The notes: a model not told the origin generated them from the sequence alone. 27,250 bases of DNA from Thermoproteota archaeon (GCA_003650625.1 QMQW01000001.1:1-27250); one strand, 5' to 3'. Shown: positions 13,315 to 21,622, counted from the stretch's first letter. Numbers and translations are program-made.

Positions 13315-13518
13315 ATGGGAAAAAGGAGCAAGATACCTAATAACTTAAGGAACTTGGTAGGAAAAAAAATCGTAGTGAGTGTAAAACGCTACTACCAAGG
13401 CCCCGTAAATTGGGTAAAAGAACTGAGAACATTACATTATGACCCAAAGAAACAAAGTCTGTACTATAAATATAAGGGCAAAAAGCATTATGTAAAACCA
13501 AGCGATATAAAAGTATAA
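13315..13518 (+). CDS. Small basic beta-rich protein
   Basis: 67 residues, strongly basic, with alternating strands (KKIVVSVKRYYQGPVNW, KQSLYYKYKGKKHYVKPSDIKV). This shape fits SH3-like or Sso7d/Cren7-like nucleic-acid-binding proteins, but no signature proves it. Has its own promoter and a strong ribosome site. Possibly a chromatin or genome-packing protein. Confidence 0.78.
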   Translation: MGKRSKIPNNLRNLVGKKIVVSVKRYYQGPVNWVKELRTLHYDPKKQSLYYKYKGKKHYVKPSDIKV

Positions 13519-13572
13519 CATTTTTATGTCCTAAGATACATCCATCCATGCATAGCTATAATAATAGCGGTT

Positions 13573-13680
13573 ATGATGCCTCCAAAAACGGTAGGCGAAA
13601 GACACTATGCCGATCTTAAGCGTTTAGCGGACAAGTATTATCCGAGGTATGTGGAGTTTTTAGTCTCGCTTGGCTGTTAG
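13573..13680 (+). pseudogene. Remnant of a second SSV-type integrase C-terminus
   Basis: The 35-codon stretch aligns with the last part of the intact integrase: PKTVGERHYADLKRLADKYYP here against PKTVGARHYMHL-KRQADLYYPKY there, including the catalytic Tyr. Everything upstream of it is gone. The end overlaps the 3' end of the minus-strand spike gene by 21 bases. The nucleotides have diverged from the intact copy, so it is a relic of a different integrase rather than a fresh duplication. Confidence 0.85.
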
Positions 13681-15681
13681 GGCTGCTGTGAGGGCAACGA
13701 TTGACATAACAAACGCGAATGCAGCAAGCACAAAAGCAAAATTGGTTTCTTCTGGTGGTGTTGGCGGTAGGATTGGAATCATGGTTGTTTTTGGCTTTAG
13801 TGTTTCTATGATTGTTATGAATGTTTCTGTTAGTTCCATTGCATAGTTGAGGGTTGCTGTGGGGTTTGAGGTGGCTGTGAATGTGTAGCTTATTTCTATC
13901 CAATAATGCATGGTTGTTTTTGGCTGTATGGTTTCCGTGAATGTTTCAATGAATACGGTTATGCCTTCTATCCAATGCTGGAATGATGATGATGGATTAA
14001 CCGTTTCTGTCATAATATATTGTTGTTCTTGCATGTAGGTTACTGTTTCTGATGGAGTAATGCTTTGAATTAGAATGTAAGATTGCTCTTGCAAATAGGA
14101 ATGCATTGAGGATGATTGTAGCGTTTCTTGCATTAACCAAATTTGTTCTTGTAATTGGTTAAGAAATGCAGATGATGTGGATGTTTCTGTAAACATATAA
14201 TATTGCTCTTGCAAGTATGTTATGATTTCTGAAGGCTTTATTGTTTGAGTAAAAGTGTAAATTGCCTCGGCTCCATAATTATAGGTTGAAATTGTAACTA
14301 ATGTTTGAGTAAATGTGTAGGCTTGCGCTTGCCAAAGACTTAAAGTTGCAGATGGATTTAGAGTTTCAATGAAGGTGTGGCTGTATTCTTCTCCTCCGGG
14401 TGCTTCAGCCGTGTAAGTGCAGTAAATGGAATGTAATCTGTTATATTCAGTTAGAGGAACTGACGACGGCCAGTTTGGGAAATTTGACCCGCTGTAAAAG
14501 TAGTAGCCCCCTCGCCCTGCATCGCCAGTATCATAATATATATGGGCATGGTTGCCTGTCCCCCAGCCAACCAGCCAGTAATCGCCAGTAGTTAATTGGA
14601 TGGGGCTTGAAAAGCTTAAAGTGAACCATGACGCTGAAATGGGAAAAGTGCCAGTTTGAGTGCTACTCACATAATTTTTACCGCTATCATAAATAGCATA
14701 TGCTCCGCTTGCACCTGAGCTTGAATCTACATATGCTGTTATTTCAGTTGCATTACCATTCTCCGTTAACGGGAACTTGCTACCCAAAATATAATATTTC
14801 AACGTATAGCTTGTGCTTGCACCAGCAGTTTCATATCCAAAAGTTGGGTCAACTGTAACGGGATAAACAGCCTCATCCAAAAACTCTTGAGGCAACGTTA
14901 TAGTTAAAACGCCATTCTTTTCATCTATGCTTAGGTTAGCCCATGCCGTTTTTCCCTCTGCATCTATAAGTTTGGGACGATAAATGTGGAATGCCTTTCC
15001 AGCCTTATACTTTTCAGCTTCCTCTTTGCTTCTATGCATGTTACCTTTTGTTGCGTGATAGACAGCATAGCTTCCAACAACGTTTTCTGGTCTATAAGCC
15101 TCATTAACCCAAGTTCCATTAATCAACCTCATAACATGTGTAGCGTTTACGGAGAATGTGCTGTTGCTGAAAGGCTCACTAAAACCATACTCCTCATAAA
15201 GTGGAGGCTGATAATAGAATTTGAGATTTTCACTTTGAATAGGCATAGAGAAAACGTTTATTACGGGTTTTTCTGTTAATTTCATGCTCCATTCTAAATC
15301 ACCATACTCACTAATATTCTTAGGCTCCAATTCAATTTCAACCTCAACTTCCTCTTCTCCAAATTTCCATTTACCCTTCCACTTCAACTTGTTCTCCGCA
15401 AGCTCAGCTTCAACCTCAATTTCAACTTCACCCACTGAAGGAAACGAACCGAAATTTATCCATGCCTCTCCATCCCACCTATTCAAAAATGCCGTTCCGT
15501 TTCTTTCAAGCACAACCTTCTCCCTATTCAAAGTCCAAAAATAATAATAGCCCTTTTCAGAATCATAGTAAATCTTAAGACATTCCTCTTCTTGAGCCTT
15601 CACAGTTGGAATTTGTAAACCAGCAATTTGGCTAACAAATAGCATAAAGAATACCAAGAAAGGAAGGAATTTCTGTTTCAA
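13660..15681 (-). CDS. Large secreted stalk/adhesin with 20-residue repeats
   Basis: 673 residues from TTG 15681 (AAGGTG seven bases upstream). Signal peptide 1-29 (cleavage near KAQ). Residues 30-280 form a beta-rich head ending in YPVTVDPTFGYE, a phrase seen in many archaeal surface proteins before a jelly-roll-like domain (about 281-425; ITAYVDSSSG, GDYWLVGWG). Residues 439-632 are nine repeats of 20 residues with PS-x-T and QEQ-x-Y. A proline spacer and one membrane helix (646-670) anchor the C-terminus. A virion spike or host-contact protein. First or last gene of the late block, depending on promoter. Confidence 0.88.
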   Translation of the reverse strand: MKQKFLPFLVFFMLFVSQIAGLQIPTVKAQEEECLKIYYDSEKGYYYFWTLNREKVVLERNGTAFLNRWDGEAWINFGSFPSVGEVEIEVEAELAENKLKWKGKWKFGEEEVEVEIELEPKNISEYGDLEWSMKLTEKPVINVFSMPIQSENLKFYYQPPLYEEYGFSEPFSNSTFSVNATHVMRLINGTWVNEAYRPENVVGSYAVYHATKGNMHRSKEEAEKYKAGKAFHIYRPKLIDAEGKTAWANLSIDEKNGVLTITLPQEFLDEAVYPVTVDPTFGYETAGASTSYTLKYYILGSKFPLTENGNATEITAYVDSSSGASGAYAIYDSGKNYVSSTQTGTFPISASWFTLSFSSPIQLTTGDYWLVGWGTGNHAHIYYDTGDAGRGGYYFYSGSNFPNWPSSVPLTEYNRLHSIYCTYTAEAPGGEEYSHTFIETLNPSATLSLWQAQAYTFTQTLVTISTYNYGAEAIYTFTQTIKPSEIITYLQEQYYMFTETSTSSAFLNQLQEQIWLMQETLQSSSMHSYLQEQSYILIQSITPSETVTYMQEQQYIMTETVNPSSSFQHWIEGITVFIETFTETIQPKTTMHYWIEISYTFTATSNPTATLNYAMELTETFITIIETLKPKTTMIPILPPTPPEETNFAFVLAAFAFVMSIVALTAALTAKRD
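13787..14367 (-). repeat. Nine tandem 20-residue (60-bp) protein repeats
   Basis: Residues 439-632 of the stalk protein. Each unit has a hydrophobic residue, x-P-S, T, aromatic, Gln-Glu-Gln, aromatic, and a Thr-x-Thr end. Spacing is exactly 20 except for one 4-residue insertion (FTET) before the eighth unit. The DNA has drifted, so the period is kept by protein selection. Confidence 0.85.
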
Positions 15682-15692
15682 ACTGTTTCACC

Positions 15693-16253
15693 TTAGTTTC
15701 CGTCGAACACGCCTACCCAAGTAATAGTCAAGTTCCAGTTAGCCTGAAACGTTGTCTCATCAAAATTAGCCACTGCATACATGTTGCCGTCGCCCGAACT
15801 CGCCCAATGCCAACCAGCAGCATTCAAAGTAACAGTCTCCGTAAACGTGAACTTCTTTGTGCAGTTAAACGCATAATCTTCACCGTTATATTGCCATAGG
15901 CTTGAAACTGTTCCTTCAGCCCGAGTATATTCAGTTGTTAGCTGAGTTAAACTTGCACTTGCAGTAGCATTTCCAATACTAATATACTTCAAAGCAGTGT
16001 AAGTGCCACCAGTTCTGAATCTTTCGGCTGCCTGCTGCTCACCAATATTAGTAATCACATTATTAATTGGAATTTCAAAGATTCCCATCGGCGTTTCAAT
16101 GGTTACGAAAACGTTCGCACCAGCAACAGTTCTCGACGGACTTTTAGGCACCAGCAACAAACTCTGCACTGCGTAGCCAGCACCAAAAGCCAACACAACA
16201 CTTAAAGCCCAAGCAACCGCAACCAAAACCTTAACTTTCCTCTCCATCTTCAC
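15693..16253 (-). CDS. Anchored surface protein with beta domain
   Basis: 186 residues, start GTG 16253 (GGAGG six bases upstream) overlapping the previous stop; ATG 16247 is the alternative. Membrane anchor at 8-28, then NITNIGEQQAAERF and a beta-sandwich-like domain with FTFTETVTLNAAGWHW and NLTITWVG. This layout (N-terminal anchor, TNIGEQ, T-L-x-x-E and ITW ending) is common in uncharacterised archaeal virus proteins. Probably virion surface. Confidence 0.8.
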   Translation of the reverse strand: MKMERKVKVLVAVAWALSVVLAFGAGYAVQSLLLVPKSPSRTVAGANVFVTIETPMGIFEIPINNVITNIGEQQAAERFRTGGTYTALKYISIGNATASASLTQLTTEYTRAEGTVSSLWQYNGEDYAFNCTKKFTFTETVTLNAAGWHWASSGDGNMYAVANFDETTFQANWNLTITWVGVFDGN

Positions 16254-16465
16254 CCTTCACCTCCGCTTAATTTTTTAGTTAAATGGTAACCCTGACGTAA
16301 CAGGGCTAATCCAAATATGCAAAATATTACTCCTAAAGCCAGACTTACAAGAAAGGCAGGTATGGTTGCCTGAGAAATTATGGTGATGAAAATTAAGATT
16401 ATGCCAACTACTGTGAAGATTGCGCCTTGAAGCATCATGTTTAAAGGTTTTTGGCTTTCATTCAT
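16250..16465 (-). CDS. Two-helix membrane protein
   Basis: 71 residues, two hydrophobic segments (GAIFTVVGIILIFITIIS and AFLVSLALGVIFCIFGLAL) with a short loop, then the charged tail YHLTKKLSGGEG. A hairpin in the membrane, possibly a minor capsid or envelope protein beside the 18074 product. Four bases from the upstream gene. Confidence 0.75.
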   Translation of the reverse strand: MNESQKPLNMMLQGAIFTVVGIILIFITIISQATIPAFLVSLALGVIFCIFGLALLRQGYHLTKKLSGGEG

Positions 16466-16469
16466 GGCT

Positions 16470-17198
16470 TTATCCTCCAGTTAAAGCGAATAACAGGACG
16501 AGAATTATTCCTAAAACCATGATTAGAGCAATGCTGGCTGTAAGTTTCTGGGTATTTCCCATGATTTTTTTGCTTTTCAGCATTCCAAGCAACTGTCTTT
16601 TTTCCATTGCCTGTTTGATTTTGCTTTGCGGATAAGCTTTGGAAATGTAGTTTTTAATTATCGATGCGTCAAGCGGATAGCCATGCTGAAGCGAAGCCAA
16701 AGTTCCACCATTAAATAGGACGGCTTTGCTTCCATACTGCAACCATATTGGACAGCCAGTAGATTCCTCTATGTATTTAGCTGTTAGTACTGTGTTGATC
16801 TTTTCGATTTCTTTTGGATCTATAGGTTCTGGCTCTGAAAGTTCAGCTCCGCAGATTGGACAGTGTTTCGCTTTTTCATCAGTTATTTGTTCTCCGCAAT
16901 TGCTACATTTCCTTTCAGTGTTAGCCTTAATTTTCGATGGTAGAATTCCGATATCGCCGTTGCTTGATTCGAGAACATCCTCTGTGAAATGTTTGTCTAT
17001 GCAGATTCTGGCTATTCCGCTGTCGAAAAACTGTATTCTTATTGGTCTATGCTTGTCTTTTGCTCTTTTAAGTTCTATTGCCGCTTTAGGCAACCACTTA
17101 AATCTGTAAAGTATGAAAAGTATGAGAAGTATGAAGAATCCTATTGCATAAGCAAAGAAGCCGTAATAGATTAGGTATTCCATCCATACTGGCATCAT
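16470..17198 (-). CDS. Membrane protein with zinc ribbon
   Basis: 242 residues: N-terminal membrane helices (about 8-32), a soluble part, a zinc ribbon with CSNC at about 97-100 and CPIC at 112-115, and a C-terminal membrane helix (IALIMVLGIILVLLFAL). The soluble core contains an ATG-preceded strand pair (IRIQFFDSGIARICID). Possibly a virion membrane or assembly protein. The start ATG 17198 overlaps the upstream stop. Confidence 0.78.
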   Translation of the reverse strand: MMPVWMEYLIYYGFFAYAIGFFILLILFILYRFKWLPKAAIELKRAKDKHRPIRIQFFDSGIARICIDKHFTEDVLESSNGDIGILPSKIKANTERKCSNCGEQITDEKAKHCPICGAELSEPEPIDPKEIEKINTVLTAKYIEESTGCPIWLQYGSKAVLFNGGTLASLQHGYPLDASIIKNYISKAYPQSKIKQAMEKRQLLGMLKSKKIMGNTQKLTASIALIMVLGIILVLLFALTGG

Positions 17199-17698
17199 AG
17201 GATTTTTCCTCCTTTGGATTCAGAGGATGTTTTTACAGTCAGCTCTTTCGTGTATGCTTTCAGAAGCTTCGCTTTTCTTCCAAACTTCGCGTCATCAACA
17301 CCATTTTGGGAAACAAGCCTATAGGCGTTAATAACGTGTAATTCGCCTTTTTCATAACTTTCTTCATCCAAATCTATTTCAATATCATCAAATCCGCATT
17401 CTATCTCAAGCTTGTAAATCTCCACGTCAAGAGGGTCAAGAAAGCTTGTTCGGTAAAGGCTGCTTGAATATGCTTTCATGGCTAAATGATGATTAAACTC
17501 TTTTTCATTAGAAAAGCCTACAAGAAGAGGCTTCTCAATATAATCGTCATGAATCATGTGATAGTTAATTCCGAGAGCCTCAATCATTTCCTGCTCGGTT
17601 TGAGGCCTCTGCAACTCTCCAATAATGCCTGCTTGCCACGCTATCTTTTCATTTTCTGAAGGCTCCTTTTTTCTCCGTAGAAAGCTGAAGATGCCCAT
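17195..17698 (-). CDS. Hypothetical protein, late block
   Basis: 167 residues, no membrane segment. The N-terminus MGIFSFLRRKKEP is amphipathic and basic, as in proteins that stick to the inner membrane face. The centre is acidic with EIDLDEESYEKGE. One Cys. May be an inner-face or matrix-like protein. No family recognised. Confidence 0.75.
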   Translation of the reverse strand: MGIFSFLRRKKEPSENEKIAWQAGIIGELQRPQTEQEMIEALGINYHMIHDDYIEKPLLVGFSNEKEFNHHLAMKAYSSSLYRTSFLDPLDVEIYKLEIECGFDDIEIDLDEESYEKGELHVINAYRLVSQNGVDDAKFGRKAKLLKAYTKELTVKTSSESKGGKIL

Positions 17699-17699
17699 G

Positions 17700-17981
17700 T
17701 CATATCAACTCCAAATCTCTTTCCTTTTTTGCTTGCAGAAACGTTTTGAAGGCGAGAATAAAGCTCCAAATAAAGAATATTGCTCCAGTACCGAGGTACA
17801 GCCAGCAAATAACAAGAAAACTCGAATTATAATATAAAATGAGATGCTGAATAGCAAGTACAAACCAGCCTATTCCACTTAGAAAACCGAAAGTTATGCT
17901 TTGGCGGTTAAGGGCGATACTGCTCCATAACACATTCAAGGCAAACACGAGCAAGTAAATTATTAATTCGGATTCTGTCAT
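17700..17981 (-). CDS. Three-helix membrane protein
   Basis: 93 residues with three hydrophobic segments (IIYLLVFALNVLWSSIAL, FGFLSGIGWFVLAIQHLILYY, LVICWLYLGTGAIFFIWSFILAF) and a charged C-terminus. Ninety-two bases of gap separate it from the capsid candidate upstream. Role in envelope or assembly is inferred. Confidence 0.75.
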   Translation of the reverse strand: MTESELIIYLLVFALNVLWSSIALNRQSITFGFLSGIGWFVLAIQHLILYYNSSFLVICWLYLGTGAIFFIWSFILAFKTFLQAKKERDLELI

Positions 17982-18073
17982 GCCCTCTCATTCCGCCTAT
18001 ACTCCAAACATACATTCGACTAAGAAAGGGGGCTATTAACAGGCGAGAGCTTCAGAGATTTCAGTTGACGCTG
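17982..18073 (-). other. Gap downstream of capsid candidate
   Basis: 92 bases without a gene. Reading on the minus strand it contains CCCCCTTTCTTAG, a pyrimidine-rich stretch that could partly terminate the capsid transcript, and a Gly/Ala-like ribosome site (GGCGGAATGAGAGG) before the next ATG. No clear hairpin. Confidence 0.35.
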
Positions 18074-18331
18074 TCAGGTCTGTGTTCTTCCGAGATAGTA
18101 GATGACTATTCCTATTATTGCTCCTGCGGCAGCAACTATCGGAATGATGACGGCCAAATTCATGGCCGAGTAAATGTTGTTGAAGAGGCTTGTTCTGGTT
18201 TGATTGCCTTGACTTCCCAGATCCATGTTTGAAACTGTCGAGTTTAGGTTTCCGACAACGATTAGGCCGATAGGCAATATTACGGCCAGTGTAATCAGCA
18301 TCACTACAAGCCCGAGAGTTGACGCGTTCAT
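18074..18331 (-). CDS. Candidate major capsid protein (spindle-virus type, two hydrophobic helices)
   Basis: 85 residues from ATG 18331, which has GAGGT eight bases upstream; the in-frame TTG at 18355 lies where the transcript starts. Layout: helix 1 LGLVVMLITLAVILPIGLIV, polar loop with Asn/Thr/Gly/Gln (NLNSTVSNMDLGSQGNQ), helix 2 AMNLAVIIPIVAAAGAIIGI, short basic end. Fusellovirus and related spindle-virus capsid proteins share the order helix ending in Pro-x-x-V-V, Asn-Thr loop, second helix with Pro. The gene has a strong isolated TATA promoter, as expected for an abundant protein. No sequence search was possible. Confidence 0.65.
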   Translation of the reverse strand: MNASTLGLVVMLITLAVILPIGLIVVGNLNSTVSNMDLGSQGNQTRTSLFNNIYSAMNLAVIIPIVAAAGAIIGIVIYYLGRTQT

Positions 18332-18392
18332 TCTTTTTACCTCTTTTATTTTCAAAATTTGCTTGTGAAAATGTGTGTATATAAAATTTGTT
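18332..18392 (-). promoter_or_regulatory. Strong promoter of the capsid candidate
   Basis: TATATAAAA at 18378-18386 (minus strand TTTTATATA). Transcript start expected near 18355 and a leader of about 24 bases with GAGGT before ATG 18331. The 15 bases GTGTATATAAAATTT (18375-18389) also occur at 11125-11139 before the early RHH operon. Confidence 0.72.
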
Positions 18393-18590
18393 TTAAATTT
18401 TTGGAAAAAGCTGTTTTTCGGCCTCTTCTAAAATTTTCGTTATTTGTTCCGTTACTTTTTCCCATAGCTTCTTATTTTTCCTGAGATAATATCTTACGGT
18501 TTGATATTTGCAGAATGTGAATGGATGTGAAGTTTTTCCTTCCACTAATAGGTTGGGGATTACTCGTTTTACCTTGTTTCTGTCAACCAT
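18393..18590 (-). CDS. Small basic protein
   Basis: 65 residues, Lys-rich, one Cys; helical C-terminus (EKVTEQITKILEEAEKQLF). Start ATG 18590 follows AGAGGAA and overlaps the upstream gene by 8 bases. No family recognised. Confidence 0.7.
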   Translation of the reverse strand: MVDRNKVKRVIPNLLVEGKTSHPFTFCKYQTVRYYLRKNKKLWEKVTEQITKILEEAEKQLFPKI

Positions 18591-19962
18591 TTCCTCTCAC
18601 CAGCTTGTAGAGGAGAATGGCTATTCCGAGCACGAATAGTGCCCAGCTAAGCTGAAGTCCAGACGCTGGAACGAGAATGCTGATTATGCCTCCGGCTGCT
18701 CCTCCGCCTATAAGCAGTAGCATGGCCAGTGTAGTTGCGCTTACGTCTTCGAATCTATTGTAGAGTGTTATTGCCAATGCGAAAAGGAAGATTCCATAGG
18801 CGAGGCTTCCGAGATAATATGTTAATGAAGTCATTATGAATCCTATTAGGTTTTGGTTCATTAAATGCCATAATGCAAGCTCAAATGGATTAGGCTGGGC
18901 TATGCAAAATTCGATTCTGCTGTTATAGTCTGCTCCCCAATAGAAGGTGGAGGATGTTTTCGCTCCATCATATTGTCTGCTGGTGTAATAGTAAAATGTC
19001 CATGTTGATTCTGGAAGTTTAAAGAGGGTGCTGTTGTCGCTTATAAATGTAGCTCGAAGATTCCATTCTCCGCTTCCGAAACGCTGATAAACCTTCACCA
19101 TCAATGTATTAATGATATTGCTGTATCCTGGACAGCTCCAAGTTGCATTCTGTAAGCCTTCTCCATTCTCGTTTCTGCTAACGACTGCTACTGGCGTTCC
19201 ATCCGTAAGCTCTTCTAATGCTCCGCTTGAATGAACAATCCAAACTCTAACTCCATAATAGGTTATGTAGGCTCCATCTGCGGAAACGCTATCGTAAACT
19301 TCCGAGGATGAAGGAGCCTCTGCAAGTCTATAGCCTAAAATACCGTTGACTGTATGTGTGTCAGCTCTGAAATACCATGTTACATTTTCTCCTTCAGCCT
19401 GAAATTGCCATACGGGGCTTGGAGCCGTCAAACCTAAAGTTACTGTAGTACTTGAAACAGCCTTTATCGCTGTAAGCGTTTCATTCTGGAATACGCTGTC
19501 TTGGTTGCAAGCTTGCCATTCAGTGTAGCTTACGAAAAAGTCATCTTTGGTAAAGTAGGCTCCTCCAACCTTGACGGTTTTAACATCCAAATTCCAAATT
19601 TGAAGTATTTTATCAGTGTCTGCAAGATTCAGCTTGACAGACTCAGAATTTGCTGAAAGAATGGTTATATCTGTGTCTGGGCTGGAGAGGCATAGGCTGG
19701 ATAGGGCTGAGCCACTGCCAACAAGCAGATTGTTAAATGTGATTTTGGAAGAGTTCCATTTGTTCCAGCTGAAACTGGTGAAGTAAGCCCAGTCAGCAAA
19801 TGTTACAATTGTATTATAAGCTGGAAGCTTGAAGGCTACTTGCGGGCTCCAGTAGAAAGTGGGGCTTGAAGCTGCTTTGACTTGAAGGCTGAAAGTAAAT
19901 GTGAGGGTTAGAGCTAACAAAATGTAGAGTAGGCGATTGGTTGTTTTTGGTTTTGTTTTCAA
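18583..19962 (-). CDS. Large exported spike-like membrane protein
   Basis: 459 residues from TTG 19962. Signal peptide 1-31 (LLALTLTFTFSLQVKA). Extracellular beta-rich part with several N-x-S/T sites and aromatic strands. C-terminal block of about four membrane helices from around residue 360 (IGFIMTSLTYYLGSLAYGIFLFALAI; ATTLAMLLLIGGGAAGGIISILV; LSWALFVLGIAILLYKLV). This architecture, outer domain plus membrane bundle, recurs in the 22019 gene. A hairpin at 19962-19977 covers its ribosome site. Likely a virion envelope spike. Confidence 0.82.
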   Translation of the reverse strand: MKTKPKTTNRLLYILLALTLTFTFSLQVKAASSPTFYWSPQVAFKLPAYNTIVTFADWAYFTSFSWNKWNSSKITFNNLLVGSGSALSSLCLSSPDTDITILSANSESVKLNLADTDKILQIWNLDVKTVKVGGAYFTKDDFFVSYTEWQACNQDSVFQNETLTAIKAVSSTTVTLGLTAPSPVWQFQAEGENVTWYFRADTHTVNGILGYRLAEAPSSSEVYDSVSADGAYITYYGVRVWIVHSSGALEELTDGTPVAVVSRNENGEGLQNATWSCPGYSNIINTLMVKVYQRFGSGEWNLRATFISDNSTLFKLPESTWTFYYYTSRQYDGAKTSSTFYWGADYNSRIEFCIAQPNPFELALWHLMNQNLIGFIMTSLTYYLGSLAYGIFLFALAITLYNRFEDVSATTLAMLLLIGGGAAGGIISILVPASGLQLSWALFVLGIAILLYKLVRGNG

Positions 19963-19977
19963 GGCTGTTTTCAGCCT
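19962..19977 (-). promoter_or_regulatory. RNA hairpin over the ribosome site
   Basis: On the minus strand AGGCTG-AAAA-CAGCCT forms a 6-bp stem with a GNRA-free AAAA loop. The stem includes part of the AGAGG ribosome site, and the start TTG follows the 3' arm immediately. It could reduce translation of the 18583 gene relative to the upstream gene, or mark RNA processing. Confidence 0.55.
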
Positions 19978-19980
19978 CTT

Positions 19981-21375
19981 TTATGGCTTGTAGTAGGCTC
20001 TCCAACTGAAGCTGTATGTTCCGCTGTTTGTTACGGTAATGGTGATATGCGTAGCGTTAGCTGTCCATTTCCAGTCGCCATAGCCAGTATCCTTCCAGCC
20101 AACCTCAACATGTGTAGGCGTTCCAGCAAGACCGTGCTCGAACGTTACGCTTGTGGAAGAAGAGATGGTTGCAGTTCCACTGTTCTCTGTTTTTACTCTT
20201 ATGTTATCTCTGTAAATTTCACCACCCACAAAGCGGATGGGTGATATTGAAAATGTCCCATAAAAATCATTATGAGCTATTAGGGATTCACTTGAACCAT
20301 AGCCATAGTAACCGTAAGTTGCTTTGCCACCAGAGTTTATATAGCATCCTATAATTCTCACATTAGGTGATATAGTTAATATGTTTGCTCCTTTCTGGTC
20401 GGAAAAACCTCCATTATTTGGGTTGAAAAAATAGCACCCTATGAAACTACATCCGGCAAAACCGATGTAAACGTTATTAGACCACGAAAGACTGAAATGT
20501 GCACCAATAACTGTTATCTGCGAAGATGTTTTAATTCCATAATAACCTTCAAAATGCCCGCCGAAAATTTCTAATCCGCAACCTTCATCTATTTCCAAAG
20601 CTATCCCTGTGCTTTGTGTATGCCCCCAGCCTTCACCACCGCCAATGCAGACTTCCAAATCATATATTTGTGAGTCAGCAACCTTATTCAGATATACACC
20701 TGATTCTGTTTGCACAAAGTATACTTGACATCTTACCAACCTGATAACTTTTGATTTTTCTATGCGTATAGCGTTGCCGTAAGAATCTCGGAAAACACAA
20801 TCTTTAATAACGCTCCACGAGGGCCCATTTATAACAACCAGTCTTCCAGTATAATAGTCACGTTGCCCATCAAACCTTAATTTTTCAAGTCTAAAGTTGG
20901 CTTTAGGATTATAATTGCTACTTGTTAGTGTAAGTAAGTCCCCATCAAAACATTTCCTTAATACTGTGCCTAATGTCGTCTTTGGATACAAACCTGCAGC
21001 TTCGCCTTCAATATAAAGCTCGAAGGACTCTGAGTTATAGGTGATGGGTGTGTAACAGTTATAAATCCCACTTTTAATAAAAATATGTCCTTTGCCATTA
21101 ATAGCATCTATCGCTTGCTGTATCACCGACGCCGCATCCGTTCCGCTGAACTCTATTACTCCTGTAGTTCCATTCTTGGCATAGTAGGTGTCGCCTTGCC
21201 TAAAGATTATATAGCTTGCTGTTTCCGTGAAGCTTCCAGAGACAATTGTAATGTTCTCATTGGATGATTGAGAATATACGATTGCTCCGCCTAAAACCAA
21301 CCCTACAAAGAACGCTATTATCAGTGCTATTGCATAGGTTTTAAGGCTTAACTTCTTAATTCTTTCCAGTTTCAC
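19981..21375 (-). CDS. Membrane-anchored right-handed beta-helix spike
   Basis: 464 residues. N-terminal anchor at about 12-35 (KTYAIALIIAFFVGLVLGGAIVY). GTDAASVIQQAIDAINGKGHIFIKSGIYNC is the classic entry to a pectate-lyase-like beta-helix in phage tailspikes. Rungs follow to about residue 385 (for example VIKDCVFRDSYGNAIRIE, IGCYINSGG). The last 65 residues (TVTFEHGLAGTPTHVEVG to SFSWRAYYKP) form a phage C-terminal binding domain. Binds or cuts polysaccharide, inferred. GTG 21375 is used; the exact start is uncertain. Confidence 0.9.
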   Translation of the reverse strand: MKLERIKKLSLKTYAIALIIAFFVGLVLGGAIVYSQSSNENITIVSGSFTETASYIIFRQGDTYYAKNGTTGVIEFSGTDAASVIQQAIDAINGKGHIFIKSGIYNCYTPITYNSESFELYIEGEAAGLYPKTTLGTVLRKCFDGDLLTLTSSNYNPKANFRLEKLRFDGQRDYYTGRLVVINGPSWSVIKDCVFRDSYGNAIRIEKSKVIRLVRCQVYFVQTESGVYLNKVADSQIYDLEVCIGGGEGWGHTQSTGIALEIDEGCGLEIFGGHFEGYYGIKTSSQITVIGAHFSLSWSNNVYIGFAGCSFIGCYFFNPNNGGFSDQKGANILTISPNVRIIGCYINSGGKATYGYYGYGSSESLIAHNDFYGTFSISPIRFVGGEIYRDNIRVKTENSGTATISSSTSVTFEHGLAGTPTHVEVGWKDTGYGDWKWTANATHITITVTNSGTYSFSWRAYYKP

Positions 21376-21622
21376 CTCTACTTTTTACCTTCCCTCCCTC
21401 AACACGGAGGGAACCCGATAACACAACATTGCCGTTCGGCAACTCGTAAATTACACAGTAAACACCAAACCTTTCAAAGTAATAGTAATCCAGAAACTTT
21501 ATAAAATCTACTTTTGAGCCATGCCTCAACTTGGCTTTAGCCCCCGCAATACGCAACAGCTCATTTATAGGCATAGGTTTCTCACTATAGATTATTACGG
21601 CTCCAATGTTTGGCCTTCTCAT
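21356..21622 (-). CDS. Hypothetical small protein
   Basis: 88 residues from ATG 21622 (ATGA overlap with the gene upstream). The longer frame beginning at 21889 lies inside the membrane-protein gene and is a shadow. The product has strands VIIYSEKPMPINELLRIAGAKAKL, FLDYYYFERFGVYCVIYELPNG and a basic tail. Overlaps the beta-helix gene by 20 bases. Unknown function. Confidence 0.74.
   Translation of the reverse strand: MRRPNIGAVIIYSEKPMPINELLRIAGAKAKLRHGSKVDFIKFLDYYYFERFGVYCVIYELPNGNVVLSGSLRVEGGKVKSRGETGKN

Noticed and set aside
18332..18355. TTG start eight codons upstream of the capsid candidate
   Set aside because: It falls at the predicted transcript start, and the GAGGT site favours ATG 18331.
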